A stretch of DNA of 32,779 nt from Acidocella aquatica (GTDB lineage: Bacteria > Pseudomonadota > Alphaproteobacteria > Acetobacterales > Acetobacteraceae): contig NZ_BSOS01000042.1 of the NCBI RefSeq assembly GCF_030160635.1, forward strand, positions 1-32,779. The letters run 5' to 3'. A program made the position numbers and the translations under genes. The notes below the pieces were generated by a model. The model worked only from the letters and a program-made list of their open reading frames with translations. It was not told the DNA's origin and ran no database searches. Shown here piece by piece: positions 7,283 to 15,481 of the stretch (the stretch's first letter is position 1; each line of letters opens with the position of its first letter).

Positions 7283-8236
7283 ATGACCCGGCAAGATGAC
7301 GAATTGGAACAGCTTCGCAGCTCGGTGAATTGCGGCACAATACTGGAGCGCCTGGCTTTTGGCTGGAGCCTCGACAAGACAGAAAGTACCAGGCGGGCTC
7401 TGAAATACCGCCGTGGCCCGGGCGAAATCATCATCGTCAACCATGACGGGAAAGGCTGGTTCGACCCGCAGAGCGATGCGAAAGGGGATATCTTCAACCT
7501 TGTTCAACATCTTGATCCTGGGCTCAATTTTGGTCATGTGCGCAAGCAATTACGCCGCGTTGCTGGCATCGCACCGGCTTATCCGGAGCTGCAGAAGACC
7601 TCCAACGCAATAACCGTGACGAAACCCCCGGCCGAACGCTGGGCGGCACGCCGGCGTCTGAGCCGTGGCTCTCCCACCTGGCGCTATCTCAACGAGACCC
7701 GCTGCCTGCCCGAAAAAATCCTGGCGGCGGCCGATGCCGCCGACGCGGTCCGCGAGGGCCCTTATGCCAGCGCTTGGTTCGCGCATCGCAACCAGGGCGG
7801 CAGCCTGACGGGCATTGAGATGCGCGGCCCGAATTATCGCGGCTTCTCAGGCGATGGAACCAAGACCCTTTTCCGGTTGCCCGGTGGCAAGGGGCCGATG
7901 TCAAGGCTTGCGATCTTTGAGGCGCCGATCGACGCGCTCAGTATGGCGGCATTTGAACATATCCGGGGTGACACGCTCTACGTGGCAACCGCCGGTGGAA
8001 TCGGGCCTGCCACCGTGATTGCGCTGACCCAGCTGCTGAACGACCTTTCAAGCCGGGCCGGCGCAGTTGCCGCCGTCGGCACGGATAATGATCCGCCCGG
8101 CGAGCGTCATGCCAAGCGGCTCATTGCAATGATCGAGGCGGCGAACGTGCCTTGGGAGCGATTGATACCGCCGGACGGCGCCAAGGACTGGAATAAATTT
8201 TTGCAGGTCCAAGCGGGCAGGGGAGACGACCAATGA
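7283..8236 (+). CDS. DUF3991/TOPRIM-domain protein (primase-like)
   Basis: This is a 317-residue protein. The N-terminal 100 residues resemble the DUF3991/CHC2-like region (GKGWFDPQSDAKGDIFNLVQ). The C-terminal half is a TOPRIM fold with the conserved Glu at about 213 (LAIFEAPIDALS) and the Asp pair at 268 and 270 (VGTDNDPPGE), the metal-binding signature of primases and topoisomerases. Proteins of this kind are frequent on conjugative plasmids and are thought to act in plasmid DNA processing or priming. No primase polymerase motif beyond TOPRIM is seen, so activity is uncertain. The start was chosen at ATG 7283 because GGAGA sits at a proper distance. The stop overlaps the next start (ATGA), showing translational coupling to the HD protein. 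Confidence 0.82.
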   Translation: MTRQDDELEQLRSSVNCGTILERLAFGWSLDKTESTRRALKYRRGPGEIIIVNHDGKGWFDPQSDAKGDIFNLVQHLDPGLNFGHVRKQLRRVAGIAPAYPELQKTSNAITVTKPPAERWAARRRLSRGSPTWRYLNETRCLPEKILAAADAADAVREGPYASAWFAHRNQGGSLTGIEMRGPNYRGFSGDGTKTLFRLPGGKGPMSRLAIFEAPIDALSMAAFEHIRGDTLYVATAGGIGPATVIALTQLLNDLSSRAGAVAAVGTDNDPPGERHAKRLIAMIEAANVPWERLIPPDGAKDWNKFLQVQAGRGDDQ

Positions 8237-8895
8237 AAACAATACGCGCCTGGGTGCGCCTCAGCCCTTCAGGCCGGCAACTGAATCTGCTCGATCCTGA
8301 TCCAGATACCTGGAATGACGCCGACGTCGCGGTTGGCCTGTCCCGGACCTATCGCTGGGGTGGCCATTCGGCCTGGGATTTACCGCTCTCCGTCGCGCAG
8401 CATAGCCTTACGGTTTTGGCGATTCGACAAGCGCAGCCTGGCGCGAAGCTTACGAGGGGTCAGGCGTTGCGGGAGCTTCTGCATGATGCGGATGAAGGGT
8501 TTCTGTCCTTCGACTGCATTACCCCGGTCAAACCGCATCTCGGAGACGGGTATGCCAGTCTTGTCGCACGCCTACAGGCTGCCATCGTCACACGCTATCA
8601 GCTGCCCGCCTGGTCAGCCGATGAACATGCACAGCATAAACAGGCTGACCGGCTGGCTGCGGCGAGCGAAGCACTGAATGTCGTGGGCTGGAGCGCGCAC
8701 GATATCCGCCACACCCTTGAAATCGAAACGCCTCCACTCTCACGCGATCCCCTGACAACGCCGGTCGGGATGCGGGCCTGGCAGCCCTGGCCGCCGCAGC
8801 TCGCCGCCGAACTATTCCTGCAGGAGCTGACCAAACTCTCAGCGGGCCGGAACGGCCGAGGACCAGCCGGCGAAATGGAGGCGCCATATCCTTAA
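8233..8895 (+). CDS. HD-domain phosphohydrolase (YfbR/YfdR-like)
   Basis: This is a 220-residue metal-dependent HD hydrolase. The ligands are in the expected order: His57 (SVAQHS), His84-Asp85 (LLHDADE) and Asp139 (KQADRL). This arrangement is that of 5'-deoxynucleotidase-like HD proteins, which act on nucleoside monophosphates, and such proteins recur on plasmids and phages. The gene is coupled to the TOPRIM gene by a 4-base overlap, suggesting joint work in nucleotide or DNA metabolism after transfer. The TAA at 8893-8895 is followed in the same frame by 72 open codons, so the protein may once have been longer. Substrate is not deducible. Confidence 0.8.
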   Translation: MKTIRAWVRLSPSGRQLNLLDPDPDTWNDADVAVGLSRTYRWGGHSAWDLPLSVAQHSLTVLAIRQAQPGAKLTRGQALRELLHDADEGFLSFDCITPVKPHLGDGYASLVARLQAAIVTRYQLPAWSADEHAQHKQADRLAAASEALNVVGWSAHDIRHTLEIETPPLSRDPLTTPVGMRAWQPWPPQLAAELFLQELTKLSAGRNGRGPAGEMEAPYP

Positions 8896-9114
8896 CGATG
8901 CGAAGGAAAATTCTTCAGAGGGGCTAACGCCAGCCAGTTGCAGGCAGCCAATACCGATGGTCCCGTGCTGGTCTTCTCCGGGGCGGGTACCCACCGCATC
9001 GATGGCCGGCTTTACAAACAATGGAAGAAGCCATCATCCGGCAGCGCTCCGGCATCAAGCCAGTTGGGAGACAAAACGCTAGCCGATTGTGATTTACTCA
9101 AGAAATTTCAATAA
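8896..9114 (+). pseudogene. In-frame open stretch after the HD gene, possibly a detached C-terminus or relic
   Basis: Immediately after the HD stop codon the same frame stays open for 72 codons to the TAA at 9112-9114 and reads protein-like text, including DGPVLVFSGAGTHRIDG. There is no ATG, GTG or ribosome binding site that would start it separately. It could be a former C-terminal extension cut off by a nonsense mutation, or a relic of another gene. The family is not recognised. Confidence 0.3.
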
Positions 9115-9191
9115 AAATATAAAGATAATGAAATTTTTGCCGTGGTCGCCGGACCGGCCGCAACGATGTTTTGCGGTCCGCTCTGGTACGA

Positions 9192-9656
9192 ATGCGCGTT
9201 TATTATGCCGCCGTTGAGCACGTCGCAAATGACGGCTCGCGCCACGTCTGGGCCGCGATTTGCCTTGTAAATTACAACCGGCGTGCCAGAGATGGTTTCA
9301 TCTTTGGATACAAAGACATGTCAGATGAGATGGGGCCTTGCGAGGTGGAGTGCCCCGTAGAAATCCTGGCTCTTCTCACGCCGACAGAATCCAAAAATGC
9401 GAGTGAATGGCGTGAGAAATGCCGGAAATTCGCCGCCCGCAAAGCGGAGAACGCCAAAAAACCTGACCTGAAGCCGGGCCAACTCGTAGAGTTCGAGCAT
9501 GCGATCTACATGACCGACAGCACGACACACAAAACCCTGCAGGTTGTTCGCCCTGAAAACCGGCGTGTTATCTTCCGATCGCCCGAGACTGGAGACACCT
9601 ACGCGATCCGCAATGTGAAGCAGCGGGCCTACAAAATTCTCGACCAGACCGCGTAG
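9192..9656 (+). CDS. DUF6927-like conserved plasmid protein, short form
   Basis: The 154 residues match from memory the body of a conserved family of plasmid and phage proteins: YYAAVE at the start, FGYKDMSDEMGPCE, CPVEILALLTP, then a WREKCR segment and a Lys-rich stretch. Full-length members usually have further N-terminal residues before YYAAV, so this copy appears short at the front. No ribosome binding site precedes ATG 9192, and a TTG at 9171 is an alternative start. The frame is open only to about 9125, ending at a TGA in an A+T-rich stretch. Function is unknown. It may be a truncated but still expressed gene. Confidence 0.6.
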   Translation: MRVYYAAVEHVANDGSRHVWAAICLVNYNRRARDGFIFGYKDMSDEMGPCEVECPVEILALLTPTESKNASEWREKCRKFAARKAENAKKPDLKPGQLVEFEHAIYMTDSTTHKTLQVVRPENRRVIFRSPETGDTYAIRNVKQRAYKILDQTA

Positions 9657-9728
9657 CGCAGCACTTCGCGATTTCCACCATCAACATTTCAACATCACCC
9701 GGTTTGCCGGGCGAAGGAGTATGTGCCC

Positions 9729-10340
9729 ATGACAAAATCGAACATTGTTTTAGCCCATGACGACCCCGATGCGCCAACAACCCCTGCACTTCGCCGGCGC
9801 CTGGAAATTGCGGGCCACTTGCCTTCCCCGGCACGGCCGTCCGCCCGTCACTTTAATTGCCTGCTTTGCGGCTGCAATATCGGTAGCGATCTTGACGCCG
9901 ACCGGACTCTTGGTGCCTGTGGATCATGCAAATCCAGGCCGGAAGCCCGCCAGCTCAAGGCGGCGTCAAGCACTGCCGCGGCGCGCAGCTTCACTGAGGC
10001 GGAAAAATCCCTGATCCGCAAAACGCACGGTTACATCCCGATCCAGCAGCTGCTCGGTATCCTAAACGAGCGTCTCAAGAACGATCTCGGGCCGAATGCC
10101 AAGCCTTACACGGCAGAGCAGCTGCACGCCGAGATCACGAAAGTCGCCGGTCCAATCGCCAGCAATGGCAATGGATGGGCGGCGCTCCGGAAATTGCTCG
10201 CGCACGCGCGCCAGACCGGAACTCTCGACCTCATCACCGACCAGATCATCGCGGATTTCGCGGTGGTCTTTCTGCTGACCGCCAACCAAGTTATCCGGTT
10301 GAAGGACGTTCTCCTCAGCCGCGAGGAGGACGAACCATGA
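9729..10340 (+). CDS. Small zinc-binding protein of unknown function, first gene of a coupled trio
   Basis: This 203-residue protein has two cysteine pairs (CLLCGC near residues 44-49 and CGSC near 64-67) that could form a zinc knuckle, followed by a helical C-terminal half rich in Leu and Ala. The start at ATG 9729 is favoured over the in-frame GTG 9723 because GGAG at 9716-9719 is then spaced about nine bases away. The stop codon overlaps the ATG of the HerA-like ATPase (ATGA at 10337-10340), so the two are translationally coupled. I do not recognise the family. The context suggests a DNA-binding adaptor for the ATPase, which is inference. Confidence 0.75.
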   Translation: MTKSNIVLAHDDPDAPTTPALRRRLEIAGHLPSPARPSARHFNCLLCGCNIGSDLDADRTLGACGSCKSRPEARQLKAASSTAAARSFTEAEKSLIRKTHGYIPIQQLLGILNERLKNDLGPNAKPYTAEQLHAEITKVAGPIASNGNGWAALRKLLAHARQTGTLDLITDQIIADFAVVFLLTANQVIRLKDVLLSREEDEP

Positions 10341-11284
10341 AACGCAATGTCATACGCCGGGACGAAATGCTCACCGCCCAGCTCAAGCTTGGCGGCCAGC
10401 CGATCGAGCTCGCGCAATATGCATCCACGGGGCTGCTCGCCATCGCGGTCGGGCCACGCGGCAACGGCAAAACCAATGCCGGGCTGTTGATGGCCGAGCA
10501 GCTTGCCGCTCAGGGCTGGGTCAGTGTTCTGATCGATCCCGAAAGTGAGCTGGAGGCCCTGTACGGTGCCGCGGTGCCCGACCCGGAAGCGTTGCGGGCG
10601 AGCCTGGACGCCCGCGCGACGCGCATCGTCGTGGTTAGCGCCAAGGACGCTTCGGAGTTCGTCCCCTATGGCCGCGTCATCCTGGAGGCCGCCGAAGAGC
10701 ACAGGAAGCCGGTCTTCGTGGTGATCGATGAGGGACAGCTCTTTAGCACCAGCAGCCGAGCCAAGACCGGCGATGCCGGGGAGGCCGCGGATATCATCAA
10801 CCAGTTCGCCGGGCGTGGCCGGAAACGCGCGCTGGATCTGTTCATCACCGCCTTGCGCTACACCGGCACGCTGCAACGCCTGCTCTTTGCCAACAAGAAC
10901 CTGACCCTGATTGGTTGCCAGGAAGACCCCACCGCCTGGTCGGCCCTGGCGCCGCAGTTCAAAGGCTCCCAGATCGGCTATTCCGATTTGAACGCTCTAT
11001 CGACTGGGGAATTCTTCTGCTTCAGCAGGGGAGGGGTCGAGAAAATCCGGATGCCAATGGCAAAGGCTTTAAAGGCCGTCGCGCCGAAGGCGAAAATCAT
11101 CCACCGGGCGCTGCCATCCACTTTCAACCAATGGACGCGCGCCATGAGCGAGATCCCGGCCGAGCGTCTCGAAGCGCTGACCGATCCCGTGGTCAGTCTG
11201 CTGGGTGCGGTCGCGGGCCTCACCTCGCAGCCAATGGTAACTGGCATTTCCGCGCTGCAGGACGAGCTGGAAGCGCGGCAATGA
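10337..11284 (+). CDS. HerA/FtsK-like P-loop ATPase
   Basis: This is a 315-residue ATPase. Walker A is GPRGNGKT at residues 39-46, Walker B is VFVVIDEGQ ending near 134, and GRGRKR near 159-164 is a candidate arginine-finger or sensor segment followed by FITALRY. This order and the Asp-Glu pair fit the HerA/VirB4/FtsK superclass of hexameric DNA- or protein-pumping motors, in a minimal form. It overlaps both neighbours by four bases (zinc-binding protein before, multi-HTH protein after), so the three are made together. No membrane segment or typical coupling-protein N-terminus is present, so it is not a standard conjugation coupling protein. It may move or load DNA bound by the multi-HTH partner. 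Confidence 0.8.
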   Translation: MKRNVIRRDEMLTAQLKLGGQPIELAQYASTGLLAIAVGPRGNGKTNAGLLMAEQLAAQGWVSVLIDPESELEALYGAAVPDPEALRASLDARATRIVVVSAKDASEFVPYGRVILEAAEEHRKPVFVVIDEGQLFSTSSRAKTGDAGEAADIINQFAGRGRKRALDLFITALRYTGTLQRLLFANKNLTLIGCQEDPTAWSALAPQFKGSQIGYSDLNALSTGEFFCFSRGGVEKIRMPMAKALKAVAPKAKIIHRALPSTFNQWTRAMSEIPAERLEALTDPVVSLLGAVAGLTSQPMVTGISALQDELEARQ

Positions 11285-13239
11285 AAAACGCGGCACCGTC
11301 AAAGAGCCTCCCGGCCTGGAAGCAGTTTATCATTGAGCATGGTTGGCGCGCGATCGCATCCGATCTGGCCTTCATCCTTGGTCAGCCAGTCAATGCGGTG
11401 GTCACCTTCCGCCAAACCGGCGTGTGCAGGAAGCTGGCCCAAACAAATAGCTTCGCCGCCCTGTTCGCGCTCTGGAACGGGCGGGAGCCTCTGGAGGAAG
11501 AATGGCCAGTGCCGAGGAAGTATCGGGAGCATCGTGGTTACGAGTGGCAGCCGCCAGAACTCGCCTTGCTGGCAAGCATGGTGGGCAGTTTCGGCACGGC
11601 CGAGATTGCCCAAATCCTGACCGAGCGGCTGCGCCGGATCACCGGAGATCCCCAAGCTCTGCGCAATTCCCAAGCCGTGCAACTCGCCATGAACAGGATC
11701 GGCCTGCAGAGCAGAGATGTCGTCGGCGGCATCACCACTGCGGAAGTCGGGAAAGAAATCGGGTCGCTGACGATCATCAACCAGGCGATTGCCAAGGGTG
11801 ATCTGAAGGGAATGCGGGTCGGGCGGCGCTGGGTTATTCCCCATGCCGTCTGGGCGGCATGGAAGGCCAAGCGGATTTTCCCGCCCGAAGGGTTCATTCC
11901 GCTTCGGAGCCTGAAGGAACCGCTTTCCATTCGCTCGGACAAGCTCTCGGAATTCGCGCGCATGGGACACGTCCCCTCCGCCGTTCGCTGCAATCCATAT
12001 GGGTCCAAAGGCCCGTCCACGCGGTTCGGCACCTGGTTCATCGATCCTGTGGTGGCTGAACAGCTGATTGCCGATCGCCACGCTGGGCGGCCGATGCCGT
12101 GGCACGGTAAACCCTTGGAGGATAATCTCCGGACCACCTTCAAACTCTGGCAGGCGCGGCAACACCCATCGGGCTGCAAAACCTGCGCCGAAATCTGGGG
12201 CGAGGGCGGCGCTCCCAAGCAGTTCGAGGATTACGCCAAGCGTTACCCGGCGCTTGCCCATGGCGCAAAACGGCATCTTACCATGCCATGGAGCCCCGGA
12301 CTTACGCTCGACGAGGTTGCCCAAAAGGCCAAATGCGACCGCGCCCGGGTCCAGTGCGCCATTGCAACCGGCATGCTGGATGCCACCAAACACGGCCGCA
12401 TCGAATATGTCACGAAGACAGATGCGACGCGCTGGATCACTCGCAAATGTCCGGTTGGGGCGCGGGAGGCATCCTGGATTTCGCTTCCCACGGCGGAGAA
12501 GCTTTATCTGTTCAGCACAAGGCAGCTGAAGCAATTCATCGCCGCGAAAAAGCTCAAGACCAGGATCGGCACAGCGGGCGCGCAGCGCGGCATTCTGTAT
12601 GTCGCGAAGGACCAGTGCTCCCGGTTGCGCCAATCGATCGGATTTTCGGAGCAGGAGGCTGCCCGCCGGATTGGCGTTACCGTGGCGCGGCTCCGCGAAC
12701 TGCTCAATGGCGTCAATTGGCGCAAAAGCAGCGCCATTCCCCTGGTGACCGTGCAGGCGGTCATCAAGCGGCGGCAATCTCAGCCAGGCTACACCTTCGA
12801 ACAGGCGGCCGAAATTCTGGGCAAGCCAGTTTCCTGGATTGAGGCACGGCAGGCGGACGGCACAATCCGCGTTTTGCAGACAAAGTGGGACCGGTCGCGC
12901 ATCTATCTGTCCGAGCCGATGATGACCCGGCTCCGGCAATTCGCTGGGCCAAATGATGATGCCCAGCTTCTGTCAGCCGATTGGCTCAGGCTCAGCGATG
13001 CGGCGTTCGAAGCCGGCGTCACGACCAGCACAATCATCAAATGGGCGGAAACCGGCGCGCTTGATCGACGGCAATCCAAAATCGGTTGGCGTTACCATCG
13101 TGACCACGTTCGCGCACAAGCCAGGCTGTACTGGAAAGCCATCCGCCTTCACCGCGCGACGCCGCCCGAGTGGTTGCAGGCGGAGCGGCAAATTCGCGCG
13201 GGCAATTCGTCCACCACAGACTCTCACGCCAACCCGTAA
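11281..13239 (+). CDS. Large protein made of serial helix-turn-helix modules
   Basis: This is a 652-residue soluble protein composed almost entirely of short DNA-binding-like modules. Excisionase/MerR-type winged HTH units, with a helix-turn-helix, a short basic wing and often a hydrophobic strand plus helix, can be picked out near residues 150-198, 205-262, 340-388, 400-450, 454-498, 503-553 and 569-617. Two further HTH-like segments lie near 22-50 and 88-142. Examples are TTAEVGKEIG..GMRVGRRWVIP and TFEQAAEILGKPVSWIEAR. It could read a long DNA site or an array of sites. Its start overlaps the ATPase stop by four bases. No catalytic motif is seen. The family is unrecognised. Module boundaries are by eye. 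Confidence 0.78.
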   Translation: MKNAAPSKSLPAWKQFIIEHGWRAIASDLAFILGQPVNAVVTFRQTGVCRKLAQTNSFAALFALWNGREPLEEEWPVPRKYREHRGYEWQPPELALLASMVGSFGTAEIAQILTERLRRITGDPQALRNSQAVQLAMNRIGLQSRDVVGGITTAEVGKEIGSLTIINQAIAKGDLKGMRVGRRWVIPHAVWAAWKAKRIFPPEGFIPLRSLKEPLSIRSDKLSEFARMGHVPSAVRCNPYGSKGPSTRFGTWFIDPVVAEQLIADRHAGRPMPWHGKPLEDNLRTTFKLWQARQHPSGCKTCAEIWGEGGAPKQFEDYAKRYPALAHGAKRHLTMPWSPGLTLDEVAQKAKCDRARVQCAIATGMLDATKHGRIEYVTKTDATRWITRKCPVGAREASWISLPTAEKLYLFSTRQLKQFIAAKKLKTRIGTAGAQRGILYVAKDQCSRLRQSIGFSEQEAARRIGVTVARLRELLNGVNWRKSSAIPLVTVQAVIKRRQSQPGYTFEQAAEILGKPVSWIEARQADGTIRVLQTKWDRSRIYLSEPMMTRLRQFAGPNDDAQLLSADWLRLSDAAFEAGVTTSTIIKWAETGALDRRQSKIGWRYHRDHVRAQARLYWKAIRLHRATPPEWLQAERQIRAGNSSTTDSHANP

Positions 13240-13253
13240 AAGGAACTCAACTT

Positions 13254-13754
13254 ATGGCCGATTATCGTTCGCCAACCGTTGTCCAGCAGATGATTCCGGT
13301 GTCAGATATGACCTCGCTTGAACATTTGCTTCTGACAAATATTTTTGACGCTGAGCCTCATGAAGATAAACTCTATCTCTCCACCTATGAATCACCTGCT
13401 TCGTTGATTTGGGTTAGCCGGGCCGAACTCGAAGTAGCGCTCGCCGCCCCGGAAAATGCGATCTATAAGAAAGTGGCAGATTTCACAGAAGACTTGCAAA
13501 AGTCTCCCGCCTCGGAAACCTCGGTCATGCTGGATGTGAGCATGATGTCCTGGGAGGTGATGTTGCAAAACGTCATCAAACGCTCCGAGACACTAAAATA
13601 CATATCGGCGGTCACGTCATATACCTGCTCAAAAATGCGCTTAGACGGATGGGGTGGCTATGTCGTTCTTATCACTGCCGGTATGATCAGCGGCAAGGGC
13701 ACAGACGACATTCTCGGCGAAATGCTCGAAGACGCGGGAATCGAGGACGAGTAG
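13254..13754 (+). CDS. Hypothetical acidic protein
   Basis: The 166-residue protein starts 14 bases after the multi-HTH stop, with AAGGA at a good distance from ATG 13254. It is acidic overall and soluble, with no signal peptide or clear membrane helix. There is a Met-rich middle (VMLDVSMMSWEVML) and an acidic C-terminus ending GIEDE. I do not recognise the family. It is probably the last gene of the operon that begins at 9729, since a hairpin-rich leader follows directly. Confidence 0.7.
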   Translation: MADYRSPTVVQQMIPVSDMTSLEHLLLTNIFDAEPHEDKLYLSTYESPASLIWVSRAELEVALAAPENAIYKKVADFTEDLQKSPASETSVMLDVSMMSWEVMLQNVIKRSETLKYISAVTSYTCSKMRLDGWGGYVVLITAGMISGKGTDDILGEMLEDAGIEDE

Positions 13755-13756
13755 CC

Positions 13757-13930
13757 GCCGGTAATCGTAATTGGAAATGAAAACATACAGGAAGCCGATT
13801 ACCGCAGCGCGGACCGCCCGGGCAAAGGGCGGGTCCTCGCCATGCTCGCCTGCAGGCTGCGCGTGGCTCTGGTCCCCCACGGCGAACGGTTAGGCGTTCG
13901 CGTGGGCCTTTGCCCGCCCGTCCCGGCCGC
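13757..13930 (+). promoter_or_regulatory. Structured leader upstream of ardC, shares sequence with the segment at 15650
   Basis: Nested inverted repeats are visible. CGGTAATCG (13759-13767) pairs with CGATTACCG (13796-13804). GGGCAAAGG (13820-13828) pairs with CCTTTGCCC (13907-13915). An inner hairpin (arms about 13876-13888 and 13895-13906) abuts the last arm. Between them GGGCGGGTCCTCGCCATGC and then GCGCGTGGCT recur, one base different in the first, in the leader at 15482-15812. The function is unknown. Candidates are a structured 5' UTR, a single-stranded promoter or a repeat element. Confidence 0.6.
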
Positions 13931-13959
13931 GGGGTTGGGTTCGGGAAAGGAGAATTCGA

Positions 13960-14922
13960 ATGGCTTACAAAAAATATCCATCCCAACCCAAACGTGATCA
14001 CTACCAGGAGGTGACGGATCAAATCGTCGCGGCACTTGAGCAGGGCATCATTCCCTGGCGGCGGACCTGGAATCAAGGCGCTTGCGGCATGCCGATGAAC
14101 TGCACGACCGGGCGCTTCTATCGAGGCATCAACACGTTGCTGCTCGGTTTGGCGCAGGCCATCAGCTTTGGGGATGATCCGCGCTGGTGTTCGTACCGCC
14201 AGGCGCAGGCTCGCGGCTGGCAAGTACGGGGCGGAGAACGTGGCAGAACCATCGTCTTTTACAAACGCATCCTGAAAAGCCAGGAGGCGCGTGACGATGG
14301 CAGCGTACCCTACTTCCAGCTCCTGCGTTTCTCGACGGTGTTTCATGCATCGCAGATCGAGGGCATCCCGGAATATATAAAGCCGGAGCCTGGCAGTGTG
14401 TCATGGCAGACCCCGGAAGCCATCGACACCATCATCGACAATAGCGGTGTCGATGTTCGCTATGGCGGTGGACAGGCATTTTACTCCCCATCCACCGACC
14501 GTGTGCAAATGCCAGTGCGAGAAGTCTTCGAAAGTCCAGAGGCTTTCGCGCAAACCGCAGCACACGAATTGGGTCACTATGCCGCGAACGACCGCCGGCT
14601 TGGCATAAGCGAAGGCGGGCGTTTCGGTTCGCGCGCGTACGCGGCGGAAGAGTTGAGGGTGGAAATCGGTTCCGCCATGGTCTGCTCGACCCTGGGCATC
14701 GACCCCGACATTTCCAACACGGCTGCCTATCTTGCGAACTGGTTGGAACGACTAAAAAATGATAATCGCGAGATATTCCGTGCCGCAGCTGATGCGCAGC
14801 GCATCGCGGATTATCTGCTCGGCTTCCACCCGGACTACGCCGCCTACATCGCCGGCCAAGGCCGGGAAGAAGCCGATGATAAAGGTACGGAGGATGATTC
14901 CGAAGTCCAGGAGGCAGCCTGA
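13960..14922 (+). CDS. ardC: ArdC-family antirestriction protein
   Basis: This is a 320-residue two-domain protein. Residues 10-130 match the ArdC N-terminal single-stranded-DNA-binding region (QIVAALEQGIIPWRRTW, FYRGIN, a Tyr/Trp-rich segment, VFYK). Residues of about 150-310 are a zincin-like metallopeptidase domain with HELGH at 202-206 and a downstream AEEL that can supply the third ligand. ArdC proteins of conjugative plasmids protect incoming DNA from host restriction. The ribosome binding site AAAGGAG sits before ATG 13960. Its stop overlaps the next start by one base. The position, just after a hairpin-rich leader and shortly before a DarB-like protein, fits an anti-restriction block in a plasmid leading region. 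Confidence 0.9.
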   Translation: MAYKKYPSQPKRDHYQEVTDQIVAALEQGIIPWRRTWNQGACGMPMNCTTGRFYRGINTLLLGLAQAISFGDDPRWCSYRQAQARGWQVRGGERGRTIVFYKRILKSQEARDDGSVPYFQLLRFSTVFHASQIEGIPEYIKPEPGSVSWQTPEAIDTIIDNSGVDVRYGGGQAFYSPSTDRVQMPVREVFESPEAFAQTAAHELGHYAANDRRLGISEGGRFGSRAYAAEELRVEIGSAMVCSTLGIDPDISNTAAYLANWLERLKNDNREIFRAAADAQRIADYLLGFHPDYAAYIAGQGREEADDKGTEDDSEVQEAA

Positions 14923-15041
14923 TGCGCTTCAAGCGCTGGCCGCGTGTCGAAGCCTATCAGGAAACCGAAACGTCAGCACAGGCGGACTTTCTTCTTCTGC
15001 CTGCCGAAGACTGCTTCTTTTTCACGGAGATAATATCATGA
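14922..15041 (+). CDS. 39-residue microprotein coupled to ardC
   Basis: ATG 14922 shares its A with the ardC stop codon, and a strong GGAGG lies nine bases upstream. The frame runs 39 codons, MRFKRWPRVEAYQ through FFFTEIIS, and stops at 15039-15041 in a four-base overlap with the next gene's ATG. Overlaps on both sides and a good ribosome binding site make translation likely. It could encode a functional peptide or serve mainly to couple translation. It has a basic start and an aromatic FFF near its end, but no membrane span. No family is recognised. Confidence 0.6.
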   Translation: MRFKRWPRVEAYQETETSAQADFLLLPAEDCFFFTEIIS

Positions 15042-15481
15042 CCGAGACGCTTACCTTAAAACACTATGAAGTTGACGAAGCCGGCAGGTACGGCAGCATC
15101 CAAATCGAGATCAGCACCAACCAATTTTCCGGTGTGCGTATCATGTGCCGCGATCAAGCCGCGGGTGAAACCGAAATATGGGTCGAAAATAGCAATGGCG
15201 TGTTGTCTTTGCATGTTTATGCTCCTGATCATATGGAGTCACAGGAAAACCCAATTCCGATGACAACGGATGCCCCTTTCATCAATGCTCGGCTATCCTA
15301 CAAGCAATCCATCGTCGTGATCGGGGATATTGACTCCACCACCGGCGTTACCGCCGCGCTGCTCCTACGAGGGGAAGACCCCGGTGAGGATGCCGCGCTT
15401 TCGGAACGCATCACCCGGATAACCAGGGAGGCGGCCGATCGGCTCCCCGAACTGGAAATCCTCGCGCCGGGAGGCTCCTAA
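15038..15481 (+). CDS. Hypothetical protein in the ardC operon
   Basis: This is a 147-residue soluble protein, probably beta-rich in its first 90 residues (KHYEVDEAGRYGSIQIEIS, EIWVEN, SLHVYAPD), with a C-terminal helix RITRITREAADRLPEL. GGAG lies upstream and the start overlaps the 39-residue gene. It belongs to the ardC transcription unit by spacing. The function is unknown. As a small protein next to ArdC it is a candidate anti-defence or accessory factor, an inference from position only. Confidence 0.72.
   Translation: MTETLTLKHYEVDEAGRYGSIQIEISTNQFSGVRIMCRDQAAGETEIWVENSNGVLSLHVYAPDHMESQENPIPMTTDAPFINARLSYKQSIVVIGDIDSTTGVTAALLLRGEDPGEDAALSERITRITREAADRLPELEILAPGGS

Noticed and set aside
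6845-7549. 234-codon minus-strand frame upstream of the TOPRIM gene
   Set aside because: It overlaps the start of the TOPRIM coding sequence and changes character midway. The plus-strand gene has domain evidence and a ribosome binding site.
11299-12939. Long 546-codon open frame on the minus strand
   Set aside because: It lies entirely antisense to the multi-HTH gene, which has coupled overlaps, coherent domains and a better codon pattern. Antisense frames are often open in G+C-rich coding DNA.
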